Below are positions 9,994-19,413 of a stretch of DNA of 64,000 bases, in pieces. The notes under the pieces are model-generated. The model ran no database searches and was not told the DNA's origin. It saw nothing but the letters and a program-made list of their open reading frames with translations. Source of the DNA: an uncultured Clostridia bacterium (GTDB taxonomy: Bacteria; Bacillota; Clostridia; Christensenellales; UBA3700); NCBI GenBank assembly GCA_948471525.1, contig CAOKSY010000002.1:124001-188000 (forward strand). Direction: 5' to 3'. Both the position numbers and the translations under genes were made by a program. Positions within the stretch are counted from its first letter, which is position 1; each line of letters opens with the position of its first letter.

Positions 9994-11169
9994 ATGGAAG
10001 AAAAGAAAGTTATATTGTTGAGATACGGAGAAATTTTTCTTAAAGGTAAAAATAGAAATCTTTTTGAAAGACGGCTCATAGAGAATATCAAAAAAGCATT
10101 GACCGGCATCGAATATAAGTTTATCCGTACTCAAAACAGATATTATATAGAAGATTATGATGGAGACGTTCAGGACGAGATAATATCGCGCGTGAGAAAA
10201 GTCTTCGGCTTGCACTCGCTGTCCGTTGCGGTAAAATTGCCGACTAGCTATGAGAATTTGAAGCAAGCTATAGTAAAATTTTCTCCTACTGAGGGCACGT
10301 TTAGGGTTACTACAAAGCGTGCCGACAAGAGTTTGGACAAGAACAGTATGCAGATATCCGCTATGCTGGGAGGTCATTTGCTGTCGCTTAACAATTCGCT
10401 TTCGGTAGATCTGCACTATCCGAAATATGAGATATGTGTCGATATCAGAGAAAACGGCTACTCGTATATATTCTCGGAAAAATTAGATTGCGCGCAAGGA
10501 ATGCCGGTGGGCACCGCGGGAAGAGGTATGTTGCTTTTGAGCGGAGGTTTCGACAGTCCGGTTGCAGGTTATAGAATGGCCCGCAGAGGTATGGAAATTT
10601 TCGCCGTTCATTATCACAGTTATCCTCATACGAGCGAACTTGCGCGGCAGAAGGTCATAGATATCGCAGGAAAATTGACAAAATACTGCGGAGATATAAG
10701 ATTGTTTGTAGTTAAATTTACCGATATTCAGCAGGCGATCCACGAAAATTGTAGAGAAGACTATATGATAACTATTATGCGTAGAATTATGGTGGAAATC
10801 GCAGAGAAACTTGCAAAAAGACATCATTGCGGCGCGTTGATAACGGGAGAAAGCCTTGCTCAAGTTGCAAGTCAAACTACCAAGAGCATTACCGTCACCA
10901 ATGAGGCTGTAAAAGATTTGCCGGTATTTCGCCCGCTTATCGGTATGGATAAATATGAGATAATGGAAACCGCCGAGAAAATTGATACTTATTCCATATC
11001 AGAATTGCCTTATGAAGATTGCTGTACGGTGTTTTTGCCTAAAAATCCTGTTATAAAGCCTGATCTTGATATAGCTAAAAAAGAACAAGCTAAGATCGCA
11101 GACTTGGAAAAAATGATAGAGGACGCGATTGGTAACGTCGAAGATATATTGATAAGCGCCGAATACTGA
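9994..11169 (+). CDS. thiI: tRNA 4-thiouridine synthase ThiI
   Basis: Adenylates U8 of tRNA and replaces oxygen with sulfur. 391 aa. An N-terminal ferredoxin-like domain (about 1-60) and a THUMP domain (about 60-165) come first. The PP-loop ATPase follows with the signature LLSGGFDSPVAGY near residue 180, then TGESLAQVASQT. The protein ends after the SYEDCCTVF-like segment (PYEDCCTVFLP) and lacks the C-terminal rhodanese domain found in E. coli ThiI. This is normal in Bacillota, where sulfur comes directly from the partner desulfurase, here the preceding gene. A bidirectional terminator follows. Confidence 0.95.
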   Translation: MEEKKVILLRYGEIFLKGKNRNLFERRLIENIKKALTGIEYKFIRTQNRYYIEDYDGDVQDEIISRVRKVFGLHSLSVAVKLPTSYENLKQAIVKFSPTEGTFRVTTKRADKSLDKNSMQISAMLGGHLLSLNNSLSVDLHYPKYEICVDIRENGYSYIFSEKLDCAQGMPVGTAGRGMLLLSGGFDSPVAGYRMARRGMEIFAVHYHSYPHTSELARQKVIDIAGKLTKYCGDIRLFVVKFTDIQQAIHENCREDYMITIMRRIMVEIAEKLAKRHHCGALITGESLAQVASQTTKSITVTNEAVKDLPVFRPLIGMDKYEIMETAEKIDTYSISELPYEDCCTVFLPKNPVIKPDLDIAKKEQAKIADLEKMIEDAIGNVEDILISAEY

Positions 11170-11192
11170 TAAATTAACCGATAAATTTTTAA

Positions 11193-11215
11193 ATGACGGT
11201 CGTTGAGGCCGTCAT
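11193..11215. terminator. bidirectional terminator between thiI and the penicillin-binding protein
   Basis: ATGACGG (11193-11199) pairs with CCGTCAT (11209-11215). It is followed by AATTTTA on the plus strand and by TTTAAAAATT on the minus strand. It lies in the 50-base gap of two convergent genes. Confidence 0.75.
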
Positions 11216-11219
11216 AATT

Positions 11220-13478
11220 TTATTCATAAAGCCCTGATATCAGCGAATTGGTATAATATCTTTGCGGATTGCCTATTATTTCGCGATTGTCATCGTCGAT
11301 ATAATATGGGATAACGGTAATTTTATTGCCGAAAAATCCGTCGATACCTATTTGTATATTTGCTTGCCCCGAAGTGTTTTTTATATCTTCTAAAAGATAT
11401 TCTCCTTTGGCAAAATCCCGTTTATATACTTTGTATCTCAATTTTGGATTATATTCAAAACTGATCGTCAGATTTCCGCCCGATTGATCGAATTTTATGT
11501 CGTCTATAGCAATTCTGTCATAGGTCGTATCTTTATCGGTAGGAATGCATTTTTGAGAAAAAATGCCGCTGATGACAGTGCTTTTGGGCGCGCTTTGGCT
11601 TGCTATAACGATTTTGTTAAGATTCTCATAAGAAAATTTATCTATATTTATTTCTTCAATACCGTTTGGTATATAAAAATCCTCGGGAGATTTGGATACA
11701 TATTGTCTGGCTGCAAAATTCTTGAGCATCAACGTTGTCGAACCGCCTCCCGTGTGTGACGCGTCCATCGGGCTGTCGCCTTGCCAGAAGAGCATTGTAT
11801 CGTTGGCGGTGTAACCTATGGAATAGATATCGCTGTTGAAAGATTTATTGCTCAGAGATACTGTGCCTGTCTTGCAGGCGATATCAAAATTCAAAGTATT
11901 GAGTTTTTTAGCTGTGCCGCTTTTACTGCAATTTCTTAGCATATCGGTCATAAGATAGCTGCTTTGCTCGTCAAAAACGCGTATTTCTACCGTTTTTTCC
12001 GAATCGTACACCAAATTTCCGTCGCGATCCAATATCTTTTTTATAAAAGTAGGTCTTTTATACGATCCGTAATTTGCAAGCGTAGCGTATCCTCCCAATA
12101 AATCGGTCATTGACATGCCGTAAGTCATACCGCCAAGCGCTAAAGCCAAGTTTTGATCGCCTTCAGTTATCGGAATATTCATTTTTCCAAGATAATCGGC
12201 AGAAGTTTTGCATCCCAGCTGCTGCATTATTTTTATAGACGGAATATTTAATGACTTCGATACGCAATCGCTTACGCTTGTCCAACCATAATATTGGTCC
12301 TTGTAATTGGAAGGGGAGTAATCTCCGAAAGACGTGGGCTCGTCCAAAATTTTCTCATAGGGATTTATTATGCCTTGGTCTAGGGCGGGCGCATAGCATG
12401 CCAGCGGTTTTATAGTTGAACCGACCTGACGTTTGAACTCGAAAATATTTATATTGCGATTGGTGGCAAAAGCCTTTATCCCTCTGCTTTGATTATCGCA
12501 TACCAATCCGATGCCGCCGGTAGCGCTGTCCCCGTAATATTCCTTATCCAATACGGTGGAGAGCAGTCTGTTTTGAGTATCGGCATCGTAATACGTATAG
12601 ATGCGATATGCGCTGTTTCTTAACATTTTTTCGTTGATATTCAAAATTTGAGCCGCCTCGTATATGGCAGAATTGAGATAAATTTTGTCTGAAGTATTAT
12701 CAATTAATGCGTTTTGTATAATTATATCGCCATTTTTATAATCATTATATATATTATCGTCTATTTTATTTTGATCGCGCATTAATGATAGGACTATTCT
12801 TGCGCGAGCTATCGAATTATCGTAATTATTGATAGGATTGTATTTTGTCGGACTTTTTACAATGCCCGCCAGCATAGCGCATTCGAGGGCGTTTAGTTCG
12901 ACTGGCTCTTTGCCGAAGAATCTTAAGGAGGCATTTTTTACTCCGTATTCGCCGCTTCCGAAATAGAGCATATTCAGATAATATTCCATTATCTGATCTT
13001 TACTCAGTCTTTTTTCCAATTTGATGGCAGTTTGCATTTCTTTAAATTTTCTAGAAAAAGTCTGTTCGCTGCTCAAGTATGTGTTTTTTACAAGTTGTTG
13101 AGTGATAGTGGACGCTCCTTGAGTTCTGTTGCCGCGCAGATTATTGATCGCGGCTCCGGCGATTCTCACATAGTCTACGCCGTGATGAGAATAAAATCGT
13201 TTATCTTCGACTGCTACGAATGCATCCGACAATAATTTTGGTATTTGTGATCCGTCGATATAATCTTGATCTTCGTCGTCGATCATCGATCGATCGTCAT
13301 TGTCGTATATTTTTACGCTTTGTTTTGAATTATTTAACATATTCATATCGGGATCATCGCCTCCCAGATAGAGAAGTCCGAAAAATGCGCTCAGACTCAA
13401 TGTGGCTATGGCTATCATTATACCCGCGAGAATAAAAAAAATTTTGAATACTTTTCTTTTCTTATTATTTTTTTTCAT
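11220..13478 (-). CDS. class A penicillin-binding protein (transglycosylase/transpeptidase)
   Basis: Bifunctional peptidoglycan synthase, 752 aa. A basic N-terminus and one TM helix (about 12-38) anchor it outward. The GT51 glycosyltransferase domain (about 60-235) has catalytic E91 in EDKRF and the TITQQLVKN motif. The transpeptidase domain carries all three penicillin-binding motifs: S354-T-I-K, S409-L-N and K536-T-G. A beta-rich tail of about 110 residues follows. PBP1A/PBP2c-like. The start codon has no visible RBS; TATAAA at 13487-13492 lies only eight bases upstream. The gene is divergent from miaB across 50 bases. Confidence 0.93.
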   Translation of the reverse strand: MKKNNKKRKVFKIFFILAGIMIAIATLSLSAFFGLLYLGGDDPDMNMLNNSKQSVKIYDNDDRSMIDDEDQDYIDGSQIPKLLSDAFVAVEDKRFYSHHGVDYVRIAGAAINNLRGNRTQGASTITQQLVKNTYLSSEQTFSRKFKEMQTAIKLEKRLSKDQIMEYYLNMLYFGSGEYGVKNASLRFFGKEPVELNALECAMLAGIVKSPTKYNPINNYDNSIARARIVLSLMRDQNKIDDNIYNDYKNGDIIIQNALIDNTSDKIYLNSAIYEAAQILNINEKMLRNSAYRIYTYYDADTQNRLLSTVLDKEYYGDSATGGIGLVCDNQSRGIKAFATNRNINIFEFKRQVGSTIKPLACYAPALDQGIINPYEKILDEPTSFGDYSPSNYKDQYYGWTSVSDCVSKSLNIPSIKIMQQLGCKTSADYLGKMNIPITEGDQNLALALGGMTYGMSMTDLLGGYATLANYGSYKRPTFIKKILDRDGNLVYDSEKTVEIRVFDEQSSYLMTDMLRNCSKSGTAKKLNTLNFDIACKTGTVSLSNKSFNSDIYSIGYTANDTMLFWQGDSPMDASHTGGGSTTLMLKNFAARQYVSKSPEDFYIPNGIEEINIDKFSYENLNKIVIASQSAPKSTVISGIFSQKCIPTDKDTTYDRIAIDDIKFDQSGGNLTISFEYNPKLRYKVYKRDFAKGEYLLEDIKNTSGQANIQIGIDGFFGNKITVIPYYIDDDNREIIGNPQRYYTNSLISGLYE

Positions 13479-13493
13479 TATAATACTTTATAC

Positions 13494-13522
13494 TTGTTTT
13501 TTTCTATGTTTTTCGATATAAT
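13494..13522 (+). promoter_or_regulatory. sigma-A promoter of miaB (leaderless geometry)
   Basis: -35 TTGTTT (13494-13499), 17-base spacer, -10 TATAAT (13517-13522). Transcription should begin about seven bases after the -10, at the A of the miaB ATG (13529). No RBS exists between promoter and start. Confidence 0.75.
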
Positions 13523-13528
13523 TGTTAT

Positions 13529-14854
13529 ATGCAAAAGTACAAGATTATTACATACGGATGTCAGATGAATATCCACGAATCGGAAAAGATAGCAGGAATA
13601 TTGGAAGATATGGGGTATAGCCAGACAGAAGACGAGACTGCGGCGGATATTATAGTATTCAATACATGCTGTATTAGAGATAATGCTGAAAAACGCGCTC
13701 TGGGTAATATAGGCGCGGTAAAACATCTAAAAAAGTCCAAGCCCGAGTTGATAATAGCGGTAGTCGGCTGTATGACGCAGCAGGACGGCGCGGGATTGAA
13801 ATTGCGTGAAAAATATCCATACGTAGATATAGTTTTGGGTACAAATAACCTTTTTGAACTCGAAAATTGCATTGTATCTCTTAAAAATACTCGCAAAAAA
13901 AGCGTGCTTATCGATCCAAATGAAAATCCGCAAGTCCGCGAAAACGAAAGAGTATATAGGACGAGCGGTTGCAATGCCTGGCTCAATATAATGTACGGAT
14001 GCAATAACTTCTGCACATATTGTATAGTTCCGTATGTCAGAGGAAGAGAACGAAGCCGTAAAATGTCCGACGTGCTGGATGAGTTTAAGCGGTTGGTGGA
14101 TGAAGGATACAAAGAAATCACTCTGTTGGGACAGAATGTCAATTCTTACGGTCACGATTTGCAGGACGGAAGTGATTTTGCTGGTCTTTTGCAGGAAATA
14201 TCTAAGATAAACGGAAAACACAGAGTCAGATTTATGACTTCTCATCCAAAGGATTTCAACACCGACGTAATAGATATAATCGCTCAAAGCCCTAATATCT
14301 GTAACAATATACATTTGCCTATACAGTCGGGATCGGACAAAATTCTTAAGTTGATGAACAGACATTATACCAGAGATTTTTATCTCAAGACTATTGAAGC
14401 GATAAAAAGCAAAATTCCCGATTGCGGCATAACTACCGATCTTATGGTAGGTTTTCCATATGAAGACGAAGATGATTTTGAAGATACTCTCGATATCGTC
14501 AGGAGAGTAAGATATTCCAGCGCGTTCACTTTTATTTATTCTATAAGAAAAGGAACTAAAGCCGCGCTCATGCCTCAGGTGCCGCCCGAGGTATCCAAAG
14601 AGAGGATCACGAGGCTAATAGCGGAACAAAACAGGGTGACGAAAGAACTGTCGCGCGACTATGAGGGGAAGGTATACGAAGTGCTTTGCGAAGACCGAGC
14701 TCCCAAAAAGGACGGCTTTGTATGCGGAAGAACGGATAGCGGAAGAATGGTAACGTTTGAAGGTGCAGACTCTTTGATAGGAAAATTTGTCGACGTCAAG
14801 ATCGAGAAGTCGCAGTCTGCGTCCCTTTACGGTACATTGACGGAGGAGAGATAG
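13529..14854 (+). CDS. miaB: tRNA-2-methylthio-N6-dimethylallyladenosine synthase
   Basis: Radical SAM methylthiotransferase that adds the 2-methylthio group to i6A37 of tRNA. It works after MiaA, which is encoded three genes downstream. 441 aa: UPF0004 domain with conserved cysteines (YGCQMN, FNTCCIRDNAEKRA, VGCMTQ), radical SAM core with the CxxxCxxC cluster in GCNNFCTYCIVPYVRGRERSR-type sequence near residues 154-161, and a C-terminal TRAM domain (about 375-438). The start must precede YGCQMN because that cysteine binds the second cluster, so the RBS-less ATG at 13529 is the only reasonable choice. mutS follows one base after the stop, led by GGAGGAG inside the miaB end. Confidence 0.96.
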   Translation: MQKYKIITYGCQMNIHESEKIAGILEDMGYSQTEDETAADIIVFNTCCIRDNAEKRALGNIGAVKHLKKSKPELIIAVVGCMTQQDGAGLKLREKYPYVDIVLGTNNLFELENCIVSLKNTRKKSVLIDPNENPQVRENERVYRTSGCNAWLNIMYGCNNFCTYCIVPYVRGRERSRKMSDVLDEFKRLVDEGYKEITLLGQNVNSYGHDLQDGSDFAGLLQEISKINGKHRVRFMTSHPKDFNTDVIDIIAQSPNICNNIHLPIQSGSDKILKLMNRHYTRDFYLKTIEAIKSKIPDCGITTDLMVGFPYEDEDDFEDTLDIVRRVRYSSAFTFIYSIRKGTKAALMPQVPPEVSKERITRLIAEQNRVTKELSRDYEGKVYEVLCEDRAPKKDGFVCGRTDSGRMVTFEGADSLIGKFVDVKIEKSQSASLYGTLTEER

Positions 14855-14855
14855 T

Positions 14856-17438
14856 ATGGCTTTGTCCGAAATGATGAAATTTTATCTGACTTTAAAAGAA
14901 GATTATAAGGACGCTTTGCTCTTTTTCAGACTCGGCGATTTCTATGAGATGTTTTACGACGACGCTAAGATCGCGAGCAGGGAGTTAGATCTTACTTTGA
15001 CAGGCAGGAACTGCGGTCTCGAAGAGAGGGCTCCTATGTGCGGAGTTCCTTATCACGCCGCAGACGGATATATCGCCAAGTTGGTGCAAAAGGGATATAA
15101 AGTAGCGATTTGCGAACAACTTACCGCGCCGGAGCAAGGCAAGTTGGTCGAGCGAGACGTCGTAAGAGTTGTCACGCCCGGCACGGCGATCGAAGACAAT
15201 ATTTTGGACGATAAGAGAAACAACTATCTTGCGTGCATATTTGCAGACGACAAGAGTTATGCTTTGGCGTGGCTCGACGTATCTACAGGAGAATTCAATA
15301 CCGTTCAGTCTGGATACGGAGATTTTTCTTCAATAGAAGATCTGCTTGCTACTTTTTCGCCGTCGGAAATAATATGTAACGAATATGCGTACGAAGAATC
15401 TAAAAATCTTTCCGCGATAAGAGTGGGAAGATTGCCTAAATTCCAGAAATATTACGATTGGGTGTTCGATTATAAGACGGCGTACGGTTTGCTTTTAAAA
15501 CAATTCGACGTTACGACGTTGGCAAAATTTGAATTTGAAGATAAGAAAATGGCGGTCGTTGCCGCAGGAGCATTGATAAATTATGTCAACGAAACTCAAA
15601 AACGGTCTCTATCTCATATTTCATCCGTCAAGTACGTGCAAAATAATAAATATCTGATAATGGATAATAATTGCCGCAGAAATCTTGAGATATGCGAAAA
15701 TACCCGCGACGCGTCAAAAAAGGCGACTTTGCTGTGGGTATTGGATAAGACCCGGACCAGTATGGGCGCCAGATGCCTGCGCAGATGGTTGGAGCAGCCT
15801 TTGCGAGACAGCGCTGCTATCAATCGAAGATTGGACAGCACAGAAGAATTTATCGATAATACAAAACTGAGAAACAACCTATACGACCTGCTTTCGAATA
15901 TCAGAGATATAGAAAGGCTTACGTCCAAGATAGCGTTCGGCGCGCCTGCGCCTAAAGACCTGCTTGCGCTTGGAGCTTCGCTAAAAGCGTTGCCTGCGAT
16001 AAAAGAACTTTTGAGTTATGCTAAGACGGATATGCTCAAAAACGTCTATGAAAACATATTTACTCTTGACGAAATAGCGGACAAGCTTGTCGACGCGATC
16101 GCCGACAATCCGCCTTTAACGATGAAGGACGGAGGATACATAAAAGACGGTTACGATAAAGAACTTGACGAGCTGAGAAATTCCGGCAGTCTAGGAAAAC
16201 AGTGGCTGGCGGAACTGGAGAGCAATGAAAAAGAGCAGACCGGCATTAAGAACTTAAAAGTGGGCTACAATAAAGTATTCGGATATTATATCGAAGTCAG
16301 CAAGTCCAACGTCGATAAAGTGCCGTATCGCTATCAGAGAAAGCAGACATTGACGACAGGCGAGCGATATATTACGCAGGAACTTAAAGAGATCGAAGAG
16401 AAGTTGCTGGGCGCAAAAGAAAAGGCGATAGAAATAGAAAGCCGCATTTTCGAAGAATTGAAATTGGAACTTTTACACGTAATACCGCATCTGCAGTCTA
16501 CGTCAAGAAGTATCGCATATTGCGACTCGTTACTGTCTTTTGCTACGGTCGCGATAGCAAATAATTATGTAAAACCGTTGATCAGCGATAAAATTGAAGG
16601 GATAACGATCAAAAACGGCAGGCATCCTGTGGTAGAAAGTCTTGTCAAAAGCAATGAATTTGTGCCCAACGATACTCAACTTGACTGCTGTCAAAACCGC
16701 ACTATGATAATTACCGGCCCAAATATGAGCGGAAAGAGTACTTATATGAGACAGGTCGCGCTTATTACGCTTATGGCGCACGTAGGTTGTTTTGTGCCTG
16801 CGGACAGCGCGAGTATTTCAATTACCGACAGAATCTTTACCAGAATAGGCGCAAGCGACGATCTTGCTTACGGACAGAGTACTTTTATGGTCGAAATGGT
16901 AGAAGTGGCTACGATATTGCAAAACGCTACCTTCAGAAGTTTGCTGATTTTGGACGAGATCGGCAGAGGTACTTCTACATTCGACGGCATGTCGATCGCG
17001 AGAGCGGTGTTGGAAGACGTCAATAACAGAATAAGATGTAAAACCTTGTTTTCCACTCATTATCACGAATTGACTGAAATGGAAGACGCGTTTGACGGAA
17101 TTAAGAATTTTAAAGTATTGGCAAGCGAAGTAAATAAGAGCGTCGTATTTCTGCACAAGATTGTACGCGGAGGAACAAACAAAAGTTTCGGCATAGAAGT
17201 CGCGCGCTTTGCAGGCATTCCTCAGAACGTAATAAAGAGGGCGAAAGAAATCTGTAAGCAGCTGGAGAGCAATCCTCTCAGTATGCAAAGCAACGCTTTC
17301 GAAGAGAATAATCTGATAAATATGAGTAAAGATAATCAATTAAAAGATGAAATCGAGAATATCGATATTGAAAATCTTACTCCGGTGCAGGCATTGGCGA
17401 AACTTGCGCTTTTAGTCGACATGGCGAAGAGAGGATGA
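14856..17438 (+). CDS. mutS: DNA mismatch repair protein MutS
   Basis: Mismatch recognition ATPase, 860 aa. The N-terminal mismatch-binding domain contains the F-x-E motif in LGDFYEMFYDDA (about residues 27-38). Connector, lever and clamp domains follow. The ATPase has Walker A GPNMSGKST near residue 615, the Walker B/ABC segment DEIGRGTSTFDG, and STHYHEL. The C-terminal tail ends with the conserved LTPVQALAKL-type dimerisation helix. It sits between miaB and mutL in the common clostridial order; mutL begins one base after the stop. Expression is probably from the miaB promoter. Confidence 0.98.
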   Translation: MALSEMMKFYLTLKEDYKDALLFFRLGDFYEMFYDDAKIASRELDLTLTGRNCGLEERAPMCGVPYHAADGYIAKLVQKGYKVAICEQLTAPEQGKLVERDVVRVVTPGTAIEDNILDDKRNNYLACIFADDKSYALAWLDVSTGEFNTVQSGYGDFSSIEDLLATFSPSEIICNEYAYEESKNLSAIRVGRLPKFQKYYDWVFDYKTAYGLLLKQFDVTTLAKFEFEDKKMAVVAAGALINYVNETQKRSLSHISSVKYVQNNKYLIMDNNCRRNLEICENTRDASKKATLLWVLDKTRTSMGARCLRRWLEQPLRDSAAINRRLDSTEEFIDNTKLRNNLYDLLSNIRDIERLTSKIAFGAPAPKDLLALGASLKALPAIKELLSYAKTDMLKNVYENIFTLDEIADKLVDAIADNPPLTMKDGGYIKDGYDKELDELRNSGSLGKQWLAELESNEKEQTGIKNLKVGYNKVFGYYIEVSKSNVDKVPYRYQRKQTLTTGERYITQELKEIEEKLLGAKEKAIEIESRIFEELKLELLHVIPHLQSTSRSIAYCDSLLSFATVAIANNYVKPLISDKIEGITIKNGRHPVVESLVKSNEFVPNDTQLDCCQNRTMIITGPNMSGKSTYMRQVALITLMAHVGCFVPADSASISITDRIFTRIGASDDLAYGQSTFMVEMVEVATILQNATFRSLLILDEIGRGTSTFDGMSIARAVLEDVNNRIRCKTLFSTHYHELTEMEDAFDGIKNFKVLASEVNKSVVFLHKIVRGGTNKSFGIEVARFAGIPQNVIKRAKEICKQLESNPLSMQSNAFEENNLINMSKDNQLKDEIENIDIENLTPVQALAKLALLVDMAKRG

Positions 17439-17439
17439 T

Positions 17440-19413
17440 ATGGCAAAGATAAACGTATTGGATTCAAGCATTTTTAATCTTATATCAGCAGGCGAAGTCG
17501 TAGAAAGACCTTCATCTGTCGTAAAAGAATTGGTTGAAAACAGCATTGACGCGGGAGCGACTTCTATCGCCGTTGAAATAAAAGACGGAGGCACTTCGTC
17601 TATAGTTATCACTGACAACGGCTCGGGCATAGATAAAGATAATATGCGTTTGGCATTTTTGCCACACGCGACCTCAAAACTTTCAACCGCGGAAGATCTG
17701 GACAGCATAGCTACTCTTGGTTTTAGAGGCGAGGCTTTGGCGTCTATCGCCGCAGTGTCTCAGATAGAAATGACGTCAAAGACAGAGCAGGACCAAGTCG
17801 GTAATTTTATACGTCTTTCCGGCGGCAAGGTAGTGGAAGAAGGTCAGCGCGCTATTGCGCAAAGCACGTCGATTTCGGTAGAGAATTTGTTTTTTAACAC
17901 TCCGGTGAGAAAAAAGTTTTTAAAAAAGAACAAGATGGAAGAGTCTGCCGTCACTTCGGTAATGATACAGTTGGCTTTGGCTAATCCCGATATAAAATTT
18001 AAATACGTCGTGGATAAGAAAGTTGTTTTTCAGACCAACGGCGGGCTTGAAGAGGCGGTATATTCCGTATACAATAATGAAATTGCCAACGGAATGTTGC
18101 CGTTTGATTACACGTTCGATAGATATAGGATTTACGGATACACGGGAACTGCGGCGATAGCAAAACACAACAGAAACTATCAGACGATAATAATCAACGG
18201 CAGAGTTATCACCAATTCCACGATATCTACAGCAGTATCGCAGGCATACGGCAACAGATTGATGACAAGAACCTTTCCTGTATTTGTTATCAATATAGTT
18301 ATGCCTTTCGATGAAGTAGACGTGAACGTCCACCCGACAAAGACGGACGTAAGGTTTTCAGATCCGCACAAAGTATTTTCTTGCGTATATAAAGCGGTTA
18401 CTACGGCGCTTGCCGAACAAGAGCAAAAATTGGTATTTGCCACTGCAAAGGTTGAAAGTATAGACGCCGAAAGAGCCGAGCAAGCGCAAATAAAAAAAGA
18501 AGATATAGAGAAAAAACCGTTAGCCCAACAAAATAACGATACTTCAATATCTTCTGCCGTTGCTTCCGATATTTTATATACCGATAATAAAATAGATAAG
18601 AAAGGCGATTACAGCGCTTTAATAGAGAAACAAAAAAGAGTGTTGGAGGCAATGAAGTATCATCGCGATATGCCAAAGAATAAAACGGTTGCGGACAGTA
18701 TAGGCATTTCATTTGCGAAACCGACGTCGATCCAACCTTGGGGAAGCGATTCAGACGGCAAAAAGAATTCTAATAGCGGAAAGATTTCTACAGATCTAGG
18801 TCAATCGTCTCTTTTAGAAATGGTTGAGGATCAACTCGAGACGGAATTCAAGGTCGTAGGACAGATTCTCGATACTTATTTGATAGTTGAAAGCGAGGGA
18901 AAAGTATATTTCATAGATCAGCACGCGTGCCACGAGCGTTTTATTTATGACAATTTACTTGAAGAAGTCAATGCAAAAAACGTAAGCGTTCAGTATATGC
19001 TCGTGCCTTTTATTCTTGAATGCAGCGCAAGTCAGTATGAATTTGTCGAATCTATGAAAGAAAATTTAAAAGAACTTGGTTTTGATATAGAGGATTTTGG
19101 AGATATGAGCATGAAGATAAACAGCGTGCCGTACGTATTGCGCGAAATAAATCTTGCGTTGTTTTTCGATAATTTGTTTGCTGAAAAGCAGTCTGTACTC
19201 GTATTGAAACAATCGGATCTTATAAGAGACAAACTTGCGCAAAAGGCTTGTAAATCCGCAATCAAAGCGGGAGAAAAGCTCGATAACGATCAAATAAAAC
19301 ATCTTTTAGGTAAAATGAAAGACGGAGTGCCGTTGCAATGTCCGCACGGAAGACCGGCAGTATTGACGTATACGAGAAGAGATTTTGATAAAATGTTTAA
19401 GAGAATAGTATGA
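17440..19413 (+). CDS. mutL: DNA mismatch repair protein MutL (endonuclease type)
   Basis: GHKL ATPase that couples MutS to nicking, 657 aa. N-terminal motifs: ELVENSIDAGAT, DNGSGI, TSKL and GFRGEALASI. A variable acidic/basic linker spans about 345-465. The C-terminal nuclease domain is present: DQHACHER near residue 492, ACKSAIKAG, and CPHGRPAV. In the DQHA(x)2E(x)4E motif the last acidic position is Asp instead of Glu. Organisms with this nuclease lack MutH. The last bases overlap miaA by four. Confidence 0.97.
   Translation: MAKINVLDSSIFNLISAGEVVERPSSVVKELVENSIDAGATSIAVEIKDGGTSSIVITDNGSGIDKDNMRLAFLPHATSKLSTAEDLDSIATLGFRGEALASIAAVSQIEMTSKTEQDQVGNFIRLSGGKVVEEGQRAIAQSTSISVENLFFNTPVRKKFLKKNKMEESAVTSVMIQLALANPDIKFKYVVDKKVVFQTNGGLEEAVYSVYNNEIANGMLPFDYTFDRYRIYGYTGTAAIAKHNRNYQTIIINGRVITNSTISTAVSQAYGNRLMTRTFPVFVINIVMPFDEVDVNVHPTKTDVRFSDPHKVFSCVYKAVTTALAEQEQKLVFATAKVESIDAERAEQAQIKKEDIEKKPLAQQNNDTSISSAVASDILYTDNKIDKKGDYSALIEKQKRVLEAMKYHRDMPKNKTVADSIGISFAKPTSIQPWGSDSDGKKNSNSGKISTDLGQSSLLEMVEDQLETEFKVVGQILDTYLIVESEGKVYFIDQHACHERFIYDNLLEEVNAKNVSVQYMLVPFILECSASQYEFVESMKENLKELGFDIEDFGDMSMKINSVPYVLREINLALFFDNLFAEKQSVLVLKQSDLIRDKLAQKACKSAIKAGEKLDNDQIKHLLGKMKDGVPLQCPHGRPAVLTYTRRDFDKMFKRIV

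Noticed and set aside
13479..13515. Firm leaderless promoter for the penicillin-binding protein
   Set aside because: TATAAA lies eight, not six, bases from the ATG and no -35 is recognisable; kept only as a possibility.
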